53,456 bases of DNA from the NCBI GenBank assembly GCA_002350105.1, contig DEDT01000036.1, positions 1-53,456 of the forward strand, read 5' to 3'. This document shows, one piece after another, positions 39,780 to 48,700 of this stretch. Origin of the DNA: Selenomonadaceae bacterium UBA2897. Lineage in GTDB: Bacteria; Bacillota; Negativicutes; Selenomonadales; Selenomonadaceae. The notes below the pieces were generated by a model, which searched no databases, was not told where the DNA came from, and saw only the letters and a program-made list of their open reading frames with translations. How positions within the stretch are numbered: the stretch's first letter is position 1; each line of letters opens with the position of its first letter. The position numbers were made by a program, and so were the translations under genes.

Positions 39780-40310
39780 TCAGGCGTAAACTGTCCTGAG
39801 CAATTCCTTACCTGTCTCCGTGCAGAAGATCTTTTCTCCAGCCTGCTGTACGGCGTGCTGCGAGAGGCCGTCCTCGTAGGCATTGACGAGGAAATCCGCC
39901 TCCAGCAGGATGCGATAATCGCGGCCATCCACGCCCGTATACGTGTGGTGATGTGCAATCAGATAGCAGACGCGCGTGCGAAAGTCCTCAGGATAGCCAA
40001 GCTCACGCAGCATGGCCTCCGCAGGGGCCGGCCCCTCCTGTTCCTGATATTTGCCCGCCGTGCTCTGGTATTTCTGCTCCGCGAGATGGATACCGATATC
40101 GTGCAGGATGGCCGCCGCCTCCAGCACGAGCTGCTCAGCGGCAGGCAGCTTCTCCTGTCGCCCGATCAGCGCCGCGAACTGCCAGACTTTCAGCAGATGC
40201 TGAATGCGCTTCGCATCGCCGTGATCATAGGCCAGCATATGGAGCAGCAGCTCATCCTGCTTAGCCCTCAATCCCGCTATTTCCTTCGCCGTCAAATTTA
40301 CACTGTACAT
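39780..40310 (-). CDS. HD-domain phosphohydrolase
   Basis: A 176-residue single-domain metal hydrolase. The HD superfamily ligands are His in KRIQHLLKVW, HD in AAAILHDIGIH, and paired His in VCYLIAHHHTYTG, with a final Asp in LLEADFLVNAYE. The pattern fits the general HD/YfbR-like and Exopolyphosphatase/Ppx-type hydrolases of Firmicutes; substrate (nucleotide or other phosphate ester) is unknown. It stands alone between two terminators. Confidence 0.85.
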   Translation of the reverse strand: MYSVNLTAKEIAGLRAKQDELLLHMLAYDHGDAKRIQHLLKVWQFAALIGRQEKLPAAEQLVLEAAAILHDIGIHLAEQKYQSTAGKYQEQEGPAPAEAMLRELGYPEDFRTRVCYLIAHHHTYTGVDGRDYRILLEADFLVNAYEDGLSQHAVQQAGEKIFCTETGKELLRTVYA

Positions 40311-40353
40311 ATTTTATCCCCCTATGTTGCGCGCCCCGTCAATAGGTCACGAC

Positions 40354-40390
40354 AAAAAAAGGACTGCCACATGCATGCAACAGCCCTTTT
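40354..40390 (-). terminator. Intrinsic terminator after the secreted-protein gene
   Basis: AAAAGGACTG pairs imperfectly with CAGCCCTTTT, with seven A residues on the left giving a T-run on the minus strand. Confidence 0.75.
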
Positions 40391-40412
40391 CGTAATCATG
40401 TCAGAATTTGCT

Positions 40413-41015
40413 TCAGTCCACGGGACGTTCCTTATCATCCGTCGGGGCCGGCATCGTGTTGAAGGAGCCAATCTCGTGTTCCGCCAGATGGAACCGGACG
40501 GCCGTCGGCTCGCTGTAGCCCGTCACGAAGAGCTGGAACATATCGTAATCCGGCAGATAGTCCGCGAGCGCCTGCACGGCTCTCGCGTCGCTGCCGCGGC
40601 CCGGCACGTAGTTGTTCACGACCACCAGGTAATAGTTGCCAGCCGGCACGTCCTTGATGTCGAACCTGCCTTTTTCATCCGTCTGCTGATAGTAGATGGG
40701 CTGGCCTGCCGGCAATTTCTTGTCGCGATACCAGGCGTCGATGGTATCGGCAGAGACCTTCTTGAAATCGATATCGGCACCGATGAGCCAGATCTCGGCG
40801 CGGGCGGCGGCGTGATTCCCGCTCTTATTGCCCATGGCCTTGTCGAGATCCATGCCGATCCCCATGCCGCCGTTACCGCCTACCGAAACGCCACTGTCCT
40901 CGGGGATATAGAGCTGTCCCGTCAGCTCGGCCGCCTGTGCCACCGGCGTCAGGGCAAACGGCAGGGCGAAAAATGCCGCCGCTACCAGGCCTGCTGCTGC
41001 TTTGCGAAAATGCAT
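40413..41015 (-). CDS. Secreted beta-sandwich (carboxypeptidase-regulatory-like) protein
   Basis: 200 residues. The signal peptide (FRKAAAGLVAAAFFALPFAL, cleaved near AQA|AE) is followed by ELTGQLYIPEDSGVSVGG and a Gly/Met-rich loop, then AEIWLIGAD. The segment TDEKGRFDIKDVPAGNYYLV has the G-x-F-x-I-xx-(V/L)-P-x-G-x-Y pattern of the prealbumin-like CarboxypepD-regulatory fold. Start MHFRKAAAG, with AGGAGG upstream. It follows the 706-residue gene by 64 bases and is probably in the same operon. A role in the cell envelope is likely; no enzyme motif is visible. Confidence 0.75.
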   Translation of the reverse strand: MHFRKAAAGLVAAAFFALPFALTPVAQAAELTGQLYIPEDSGVSVGGNGGMGIGMDLDKAMGNKSGNHAAARAEIWLIGADIDFKKVSADTIDAWYRDKKLPAGQPIYYQQTDEKGRFDIKDVPAGNYYLVVVNNYVPGRGSDARAVQALADYLPDYDMFQLFVTGYSEPTAVRFHLAEHEIGSFNTMPAPTDDKERPVD

Positions 41016-41079
41016 CAAAATTCCTCCTGTCGTGGGGGCTTTTCCGCCCCCTCCATTCTCATGACTGAACGGCTCCTGC

Positions 41080-43200
41080 TCACATCTGCATGAACGCGAT
41101 TTCCTGATCGACCTCCGGTGGTACCTCATCGGCGAGTCGCGCGATCTTATCCTTGAGGAAACCCAGCGTCTGCACCCTGGACTCCTGATTGGACGCATAG
41201 TGGCTGACGAGCTGCATGTACTGCGGATTCGTGCTCAGCGTACTGCGCACAGCCTTGGAGAACGTGCAATACTTGAACAGGATTTCGCGGGAAACCCGGT
41301 TCAGGCGCGACATGCCCGTGGACTCGTTCTGGATGTAGATCATGTACTCGGAAATAAAGACATCGCGATAACTGTTGCGATGACGCTTCAGCGTCTCCTT
41401 GACCTTTTCTTTCAGGTTCACGGAGAGCTCGTGGTTCTTCTTGTAGAACTGCAGGTAGTTGATGTACTCCGAGGTCAGGGACGGGTCCGTGATGTCGCCG
41501 TAATGCACGCCCTGGATGCGCTTGCACATCTCCCAGCGGAACTGCGCACACATGTTGAGCAGCGTGTCCTCGAGCTCGCTGGAATGGAAGATGGAGAGGA
41601 TCATGTGGGCCGGTGTCGTGCGGCGGCGTCCCTCGATCTCCTGCCACATTACGCCGCGACTGCCGAAGTTCGGCATGAGGATGAAGTACGGCAGGACCTC
41701 CTGATGGTACTCAAAGCGGTTGATCTTCCACTGCATATAGGACGTCACGGCCGGGCGGTAGAAGCAGCTGTAGTCTATGGCCAGGATCTTGTTCATGGCC
41801 TCGCGCACGACAGCCGGCGAAGCGAAGCAGTTCTCCAGTGGACGCACAACTTCCTCGGCGAAGAAAGCCGGCACGAAGGAGAACACACTGCCGTAGGTCA
41901 TCTTATTCGCACTCGTGAACATGTTCGCGATCTCGAAATGCACGATAGCCCTGCGGTCCTTCAGGATCTTCGCGGCCTCATCATCCGTGATCTCATGGGT
42001 GCGCTGTTTCTCGCGGATGTAGTCCGGCCAATCCTGGTCGAAATCGTTCTTGGAGGCCGGCACCTCGCCGGCATAGACCTTGCGCAGCCAATCATAGACC
42101 GTGAGGATACGGCCCTCGGGGTCGTCCTCCCAGAGCAGCGCGTACTTGTATAGCGCCGCCGTATTCTCAGCACCGGCCAGATTCTCGTCCACGAAACCGA
42201 AGAGGAAGAACATCTTCACCTCGGCCGGGATCTCCGCCGTCTCCAGGCTGCGGTAGAACGCCGCCTCGTAAATCTTGTAGAAGTTCTCGGTGATGTCGCG
42301 GCGCAGGCGGCGCATCGTATCCGATTTCTCCGTCTTGTAGGTAATATCCTTGAAGGCCAGGATATCGCTCTTGAACTTCTCCGCCGTGTCGCGGTCGACG
42401 CCCGCGAAGGCGAGGATCGTCTCCATCGCGTTCTGGATGGACGGCAGCTCGCTGCTGCCGGAGCCCAGGGCCTCCTGACGCTTCGCCTCATCGAGCTTGG
42501 CCTTCTGCGTGCAGTACTCGCGGACGAAATCATCCGTCTTTTCGTGCGTCTCGCGGATGAAGGCCACCATCTGGTCGAGCTGCGGCTGCAGCTGGCGGGC
42601 CAGCTGAGCGGCCAGCATGATGTTGCCGACGCAGAAATTGATATCAGCCGCATAGAAGCTCTTGCGCAACTTCTCGTCCTGCTCGTAATAGGCCTGCGCC
42701 AGATCTGTCTGCCAGCTCGACAGGATTTCCGGCTCCTCGGGCGGCTCCAGTGCCTCCACGGCGGGGAACTGCTCCGGTGCCAGCATCAGCGTCGCACAGA
42801 CGTTGCGGTAATCCGTATAGTCGGACTTCAGGTCGAGCACGAGGCCGCGCCCCTTCTCATAGAGCTCGTTCAGCGCATCGATGAGGCCATTCAGCAGCGC
42901 GATACTCGCCGAGGCCATGACCGGCGCAATGGCCGGCGTCCCCTTGATGGCAGAGACCAGATCCTCCTCGCTGTTGTAATCGTAGGAGAAAAGCGTGCCG
43001 TCTTCCCTGGCTGTATAATCATAATCATACGTAGCGCCCGCATGCATGAAAGCCCCCAGAATCGTGCCATTCTCCGCCTGCAAGGCATAGTCCTCGCCCG
43101 ACTTGAGCGAGACGCTGCCCTTGAGCAACAGCTCCAGACTCTCGACGGCTTCGCCCTGCCGATGCAGAACCTGACCTTTTGTCACGTCAATCTTTCCCAT
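41080..43200 (-). CDS. Large protein with N-terminal cNMP-binding-like domain (706 aa)
   Basis: Residues 1-90 look like the Crp/cNMP-binding beta-barrel: GKIDVTKGQVLHRQGEAVES, then LELLLKGSVSLKSG and NGTILGAF. The phosphate-binding cassette (GExAL..R) is not conserved, so it may not bind a cyclic nucleotide. The remaining ~600 residues are mainly helical, without membrane segments: a coiled-coil-like stretch around 180-240, then conserved-looking aromatic-rich regions (RPLENCFASPAVVREAMNK, FYRPAVTSYMQWKINRFEY, SYRDVFISEYMIYI). I do not recognise the C-terminal domain; it might be a sensor-linked helical scaffold. A promoter is visible upstream. It precedes the secreted beta-sandwich gene. Confidence 0.75.
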   Translation of the reverse strand: MGKIDVTKGQVLHRQGEAVESLELLLKGSVSLKSGEDYALQAENGTILGAFMHAGATYDYDYTAREDGTLFSYDYNSEEDLVSAIKGTPAIAPVMASASIALLNGLIDALNELYEKGRGLVLDLKSDYTDYRNVCATLMLAPEQFPAVEALEPPEEPEILSSWQTDLAQAYYEQDEKLRKSFYAADINFCVGNIMLAAQLARQLQPQLDQMVAFIRETHEKTDDFVREYCTQKAKLDEAKRQEALGSGSSELPSIQNAMETILAFAGVDRDTAEKFKSDILAFKDITYKTEKSDTMRRLRRDITENFYKIYEAAFYRSLETAEIPAEVKMFFLFGFVDENLAGAENTAALYKYALLWEDDPEGRILTVYDWLRKVYAGEVPASKNDFDQDWPDYIREKQRTHEITDDEAAKILKDRRAIVHFEIANMFTSANKMTYGSVFSFVPAFFAEEVVRPLENCFASPAVVREAMNKILAIDYSCFYRPAVTSYMQWKINRFEYHQEVLPYFILMPNFGSRGVMWQEIEGRRRTTPAHMILSIFHSSELEDTLLNMCAQFRWEMCKRIQGVHYGDITDPSLTSEYINYLQFYKKNHELSVNLKEKVKETLKRHRNSYRDVFISEYMIYIQNESTGMSRLNRVSREILFKYCTFSKAVRSTLSTNPQYMQLVSHYASNQESRVQTLGFLKDKIARLADEVPPEVDQEIAFMQM

Positions 43201-43272
43201 GATCACTGATACCTCCACCCGGAAATATATCGCTATATGCGCCTCCGCGCCTATACTATTTCAACATATACC

Positions 43273-43301
43273 ATTTTAGCAAGGTTTCCGCCGCAACACA
43301 A
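43273..43301 (-). promoter_or_regulatory. Promoter of the cNMP-binding-like protein operon
   Basis: On the minus strand, TTGTGT (43296-43301) and TAAAAT (43273-43278) are 17 bases apart, preceding a roughly 65-base leader. The rest of the 43201-43498 gap holds only the glyA terminator. Confidence 0.6.
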
Positions 43302-43423
43302 TACAAAATACACGATATCCCCGTTAAAGAAGGCAAAACTAAGAATATGACCGTCCAGATACATCAAACGTCCCGGTCAGCGGGCGGTGGACTGCCGCAG
43401 CCTGCCCCATATGCAGGGATAGC

Positions 43424-43467
43424 AAAAGACCGCAACTGCGCCCTGACGGACTGCGTTGCGGTCTTTG
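43424..43467 (-). terminator. Intrinsic terminator of glyA
   Basis: AAAGACCGCAACTGCG and GCGTTGCGGTCTTT form a long stem about 30 bases past the glyA stop. Confidence 0.85.
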
Positions 43468-43498
43468 CTTATGCCTGAATCCTGATGGAAAGGCCTTT

Positions 43499-44752
43499 TT
43501 ACATGCCGGCGTAGAGCGGATACTTCGCGCAGAGTGCGGCGACGCGCTGCTTCGCCTCTGCCTTGGCCTCGTCGCTCTCCGGATGGTCGAGCACGAGCGC
43601 GATGATGTCGGCGACCTCGCGCATATCGTCCTCCTTGAAGCCGCGCGTCGTGAGCGCGGGTGAGCCGAGGCGGATGCCGCTGGTGACGAAAGGAGACAGC
43701 GGCTCGAAGGGAATCGTGTTCTTGTTGACCGTGATGTTCACTTCGTCGAGCACGTTCTGCGCCACCTTACCCGTGAGCTTTTTCGGCGTGAGATCGACGA
43801 GCATGAGGTGGTTGTCCGTGCCGCCCGTGACGATGCGGAAGCCGTCCTTGGTGAGCTCCTCGGCCAGCACCTTCGCGTTCTTGATGACCTGCTGCGCGTA
43901 TTCCTTGAACTCCGGCTTCAATGCCTCGCCAAGGGCCACGGCCTTCGCGGCGATGACGTGCATGAGCGGGCCACCCTGAATGCCGGGGAAAATCGCTTTG
44001 TTGAACTGCTTGCCGAACTCCGCGTCTTTGCAGAGGATCATGCCGCCGCGTGGGCCGCGCAGCGTCTTGTGCGTTGTCGTCGTGACAACATCGGCGTAGG
44101 GCACCGGGCTCGGATGCAGGCCAGCGGCCACGAGGCCCGCGATGTGCGCGATATCCACCATGAGGTAGGCACCGACGCTGTGCGCGATATTCGCCATGCG
44201 CTCGAAGTCGATGACGCGCGCGTAGGCCGAGGCACCGCCGACGATCAGCTTCGGCTTGCACTCCTTCGCGATGCGCTCCAGCTCATCGTAGTCGATGCGC
44301 TCATCTTCCTTGTGCACGCCATAGGGCACGATCTTGAAATACTTGCCGCTCATGTTGACAGGCGAACCGTGCGTGAGATGGCCACCATCCGTGAGGTTCA
44401 TGCCCATGACCGTGTCGCCCGGCTTCACGAGCGCGAAGAATACGGCCATGTTCGCCTGGGCGCCCGAATGCGGCTGCACATTCGCGTACTCTGCGCCGAA
44501 GAGCTTCTTCGCGCGGTCAATGGCCAGCTGCTCCACCACATCCACGTACTCACAGCCGCCATAGTAGCGCTTGCCGGGATAGCCCTCGGCGTATTTATTC
44601 GTGAGCACGCTGCCCTGCGCCGCCAGCACAGCCGGCGAAACGATATTCTCCGAAGCGATGAGTTCCAGCTTCGAGCGCTGGCGGTTAAGCTCACTGTCAA
44701 TAGCTTCGGCGACCTGTGGGTCTCCTGCCTTCAATGCGTCCATCAAGTCCAT
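43499..44752 (-). CDS. glyA: Serine hydroxymethyltransferase
   Basis: PLP enzyme interconverting serine and glycine with one-carbon transfer to tetrahydrofolate. The 417 residues are standard. ELNRQRSKLELIASENIVSP, NKYAEGYPGKRYYGGCEYVD and QPHSGAQANMAVF are family motifs. The PLP lysine is in VVTTTTHKTLRGPRGG. SGIRLGSPALTTRGF is near the C-terminus. It stands alone with its own promoter and terminator. Confidence 0.98.
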   Translation of the reverse strand: MDLMDALKAGDPQVAEAIDSELNRQRSKLELIASENIVSPAVLAAQGSVLTNKYAEGYPGKRYYGGCEYVDVVEQLAIDRAKKLFGAEYANVQPHSGAQANMAVFFALVKPGDTVMGMNLTDGGHLTHGSPVNMSGKYFKIVPYGVHKEDERIDYDELERIAKECKPKLIVGGASAYARVIDFERMANIAHSVGAYLMVDIAHIAGLVAAGLHPSPVPYADVVTTTTHKTLRGPRGGMILCKDAEFGKQFNKAIFPGIQGGPLMHVIAAKAVALGEALKPEFKEYAQQVIKNAKVLAEELTKDGFRIVTGGTDNHLMLVDLTPKKLTGKVAQNVLDEVNITVNKNTIPFEPLSPFVTSGIRLGSPALTTRGFKEDDMREVADIIALVLDHPESDEAKAEAKQRVAALCAKYPLYAGM

Positions 44753-44820
44753 GAAAGATCCTCCTCTTCTTCCTGACCGGCTATATTGACGATCAGTTGT
44801 ATAACTTTACAATCATATCT

Positions 44821-44849
44821 ATTCTAGCACATCACCTGTAGCATGGAAA
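44821..44849 (-). promoter_or_regulatory. glyA promoter
   Basis: On the minus strand, TTTCCA (44844-44849) and TAGAAT (44821-44826) are 17 bases apart, with a TGTGC extension before the -10. Confidence 0.5.
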
Positions 44850-44884
44850 TAGCATCACCGCGAAAACATCAAGAATACACAAGC

Positions 44885-44924
44885 AAAAAGCCGTGTCGCC
44901 GCTCTCATGGCGAAACACGGCTTT
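44885..44924 (-). terminator. Intrinsic terminator of the 208-residue protein gene
   Basis: AAAGCCGTGT and ACACGGCTTT pair, with an inner TCGCC/GGCGA, and a five-base A-run reads as a T-run on the minus strand. Confidence 0.85.
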
Positions 44925-44945
44925 ACATTTTTAGAAGAAGGTGCT

Positions 44946-45572
44946 TTACACCCTGGCGGGTTCGTAGGCCTGCTCCAGCTGCGCCGTGAGCTCGCGGTGC
45001 AGCATGTGCTGCAAACGGTCCTCGTCCTGGCCCGAGAGCGCGAGGATCGCGTCGCTCTGCTGATAGCCCGCGTAGTAGAGCTGCTCCAGGAGCTGGCGCG
45101 CGAGCAGGAACTCCGTATAGAGCGCACTGACGTTGGCGTCCCTGGCCTCCGGCGTGAGCTCCTGGTCGTAGCCTGCGATATCGAAATCTTCTTCCACGAC
45201 GAGGCCCGGCTTGCCCGCCATGAGGCTCAGCTCATTCGCCTCGCGCTGACTCGCGGGCACCAGCTTCTGCTGCCAGTAGCCCGCGAGGTCGTCGGCCGCC
45301 AGATAGGAGCCGTGCGCGACGAAGGCCACGAACTCGCTCAGGAGGCGCAGCGCGTAGTTATGCTCGAAGACGGCGAGACGCTTCATGTAGAGCACCGGGT
45401 CGGCACCGCTCCCCGCGGCACTCGTGCGCGCCTTGTCCGCGTAGATGGCCGCCGCCTGCGCCCAGACGTCGGGCCGCGCCTCATAGGACGTCGTGCTCAC
45501 GCCGTGGCGGAACTGCAAATTCTTGGCCGCCTGCACCATGAGCTGGTGCGCAGCCTGCTGAATACGATTCAT
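44946..45572 (-). CDS. Hypothetical helical protein (208 aa)
   Basis: Start at MNRIQQAAHQL, with AAAGAGG eight bases upstream. The protein is soluble, helical and rich in Ala, Gln and Tyr. It carries LYMKRLAVFEHNYALRLL, FVAHGSYLAADDL and a Gln/Leu-rich end (LARQLLEQLYYAGYQQ, LGQDEDRLQHMLH-like). No catalytic motif or known domain is evident. The gene sits between addA and glyA, with its own terminator, and could be read through from addA. Confidence 0.65.
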   Translation of the reverse strand: MNRIQQAAHQLMVQAAKNLQFRHGVSTTSYEARPDVWAQAAAIYADKARTSAAGSGADPVLYMKRLAVFEHNYALRLLSEFVAFVAHGSYLAADDLAGYWQQKLVPASQREANELSLMAGKPGLVVEEDFDIAGYDQELTPEARDANVSALYTEFLLARQLLEQLYYAGYQQSDAILALSGQDEDRLQHMLHRELTAQLEQAYEPARV

Positions 45573-45625
45573 GAATACAACCTCTTTCTTCACATAGATA
45601 ACGGGAATACGAATAAGGTACGTAG

Positions 45626-45704
45626 AATCGCTACGCGATTTTGCATAAGCGACTCACACGGTTTCGCGCGTCGCTGCGCTCCCGTGCCACCGGTTCGCTG
45701 CTTA
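45626..45704 (+). repeat. Palindromic element at the addA 3' end (copy B)
   Basis: A small hairpin AATCG-CTACG-CGATT (45626-45640) is followed by a 58 bp unit (45647-45704), AAGCGACTCAC...CTGCTTA, the same length as copy A at 37011. Forty of 58 positions match by my count. The element ends at the addA stop codon (45702-45704). The other gap sequence between it and the next gene shows nothing else. Confidence 0.75.
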
Positions 45705-48700
45705 CAGCGCGACAATCGTGCCGCTGCTGAGCATGAACAGGTAGGCGGCCGCGACGGGGCGGCCGGTGACGGCCGTGACGGCCTCGCGGTAAAGCCGGAT
45801 CTGCTCGCCATGGCGGTCGCGGGCATGGCGCGGGTCCGTGTCACGGTCCGTCTTATAATCGACGAGCACGAGCTCGCCCGCCGCCGTCTCGTAGAGCAGA
45901 TCGATGACGCCCTGCACGAAGCACTGCGCCGTACTGTCCTCCGGCAGCTTGCGATAGAAGTCCCGCGCGGGCAGCAGGCGGCTGAAGGGCAGCTCGCGCC
46001 AGACGCGGCTGGCCTGCCGCACGCCCTCGCCAAGCGGCGAATCGCAGAAGGCCTGCAGGCTCTTGATGTAGATGGCCGGCACGTCCTCCGGCAGGATAAT
46101 CTCCCGCGATACCATGCTTTGCAGCTGTCCCTGCAGGCCGCGATAGCTCGTATCACCCTGCAGGTCGAGGTGCTGCATGACCGTATGCATGAGCGTGCCG
46201 TACTCAGCGCCCGTGCGCTTCCTGGCCTGCAGGAAAGCCGGCCGCTGCCAGGGCTGGCCCGCGCTTTCGCCCTTCTCCTCGCCCAGCAGCTTCGCCGTGA
46301 CATCCTGCAGCTGCTCGTCAGGTTCGCGGAAACGGCGCTTGATCTCGCTGACGGAGAGCTTGGCCGCGACCTGCGCGAGGTCAGGGCCCGTGTAGTGCCA
46401 GTCGAGGATGCGGTCTACCCGCTCCGCCTCCTCCGTGGCGGGCAGCGGCTCACCGTGGCGCACCTGGGCGAGCAATGTTTCCGTCCCGGTCTCCGCCTGC
46501 ACGGGCGGCGCGACGGCTGCGGCTGCCAGCGTCCTGACCTGGAACTGCGCCGCCGGATAGCGCGGCAGGCTCAGCGTCGCCGTGCTTGCCAGCCCTGCGG
46601 CCTCGCGCAGGGGACGGCCGTCCGGCAGGCGGATGAGTGCCATGAGCAGCCAGTCGAGATAGCTGCCCGCCGCCAGCACCTTCGCGCCGGGCAGCGCCTC
46701 GCCCTCCGCCTCGGCCAGCGGCGCCAGCTTCTGCAGGCGGTTCTCCCAGGCCTTGCTCTTGCCGGAGCTCGTGAGGATGAGCTTCTCCCTCGCCCGCGTG
46801 AGCGCCACGTAGAGCACGCGCAGCTCCTCCGCCTTGCCCTCGCGCCGGATGGCCTGGGCGAGCGTATGCCAGGGCAGGGTCTTGTAGCACTGCCCCGTCT
46901 CGCGGTCGGCAATCTGCAGCGCGATGCCCCGTTCCTTGTGGCAGAGCAGGCGCGCATTGGCATCCTGCAGGTTGAACTGCTTGCCGCAATCTGCGAGGAA
47001 CACGAGCGGGAACTCGAGGCCCTTGCTCTTGTGGATGGTCATGATGCGCACGACATCCTCGCCTGCGCCCAGCGTGCGCGCGGCCGCGAGATCAGTCTCC
47101 TGCTCGCGCATGCGGTCGATGAAGCGCAGGAAGCGGTTCAGGCCGCGGTAATTCGTCTTTTCGTAGGCCGCGGCGCGGTCGCTGAGCAGGCGCAGGTTCG
47201 CCTGGCGCAGCAAGCCGCCTTCCTGACCGCCCACGTAGTTGTAATAGCCTGTCTGCTGGTAGAGATAGTGGATGAGCTCGGGCACGCGCAGCTGCCGCGC
47301 CGCCTGCCGCCAGACGCTGAGACGGTCGCAGAAAGCCGCGGCCTTATCGGCGAGGCGCGTGCTGAGGCCGCTCTCCTGCTGGTAGGCGTAGAGCAGCGCG
47401 CCGTAGAGATCAAGCTGCTTTTTCTCCGGTGCCGCGAGGCGGATCTTCGCGAGGTCGGCCATGCTGAAGCCGCCGATGGGCGAACCCATGACGGCCGCGA
47501 GCGGGATATCCTGGCGCACGTTGTCGAGGCAGGTCAGGAGCGCCAGCATCACGCGCACCTCCGGCGCCTCGAAATAGCCCGTATTGGCATCGGCATAGGC
47601 GGGGATGCCCGCCGCCCGCAGGCACCCCAGCAGCTGCTGAGACTTGTCCTGCCCCGCACGCACGAGGATGACGGCATCGCGCCAGGACATGGGGCGATAG
47701 CTTCCCTCCTGCTTGTCGTAGACGAGCGTGCCCGCCTCCTTATAGGCCTTGAGCCGCCGGGCGATATAGCAGCCCTCGGCCTCGATGCCCTGCGGCACGG
47801 GGCGCCCGTCTGAAGGTACGTCCTCCACCTCCGCATCATCGAGGATGTGCACGAGTTCCAGCGGCCCCGCCAGTCCCACCGCGCCCGCGGGCAGAGCAGG
47901 ATAATCCAGCTTCGGATAGAGTGCCGCCGCCGCATCGTAGTCGATTTCCATCGCCTCATGCTCCATGAGCTGGGCAAAGAGCACATTGGCGCTGTCGAGG
48001 ATGCCCGCCCGGCTGCGGAAGTTGTGCCGCAGCGTGATGAGCTGGCAGCCATCCTGCTTGGGAAAGTCCCGGTATTTCTTCTGGAAGATGTCGGGATCGG
48101 CCTGACGGAAGCGGTAGATGCTCTGCTTCACATCGCCCACGAGGAAGACGTCCGGCTGCTCCGGCCGCGCGATGAGCTGACAGATGGCCTCCTGCACGGC
48201 GTTCGTGTCCTGATACTCATCGACGACGATGGCCGCATATTTCTCCTGCAGCGCCAGCGCCGCGGACGTCGGCGTGAGCTCTCCCGTCGCCTGCCGCACC
48301 TCGCGGTTGCAGAGCAGGTCGAGGGCGAAATGCTCCATATCGGAAAAGTCGATGAGCCGCTGCTCGCGCTTCGTCTGCTGCAGCAGCTGACCGTAGGCCA
48401 GCGTGAGCCTGCAGAGCTCTGCCACCACCGTATGCGTCGCCGCCAGGTCATCGCGGATGGCCGCCGCCGTCTGGGCAAAGGTCGTCTCCTTGAGCTGCTT
48501 CAGCGTGTCCTTGAGCTTCTTGAACGGGCCGTCGGCGAGGCTCTTCTTCGTCGCGGGGTCGAGCAGCGTCTCCCTGAAGGCCTTGCTGCTCATGCTGCCG
48601 AACCTGAAGGCCTGCACGCGCGCCTGCAGCTCATCCCAGTCTTCTCCCGCCTGAAAAGCCTCCTCGATGCGCTGCCAGTCCGCACGCGCCGCCGCGGTGA

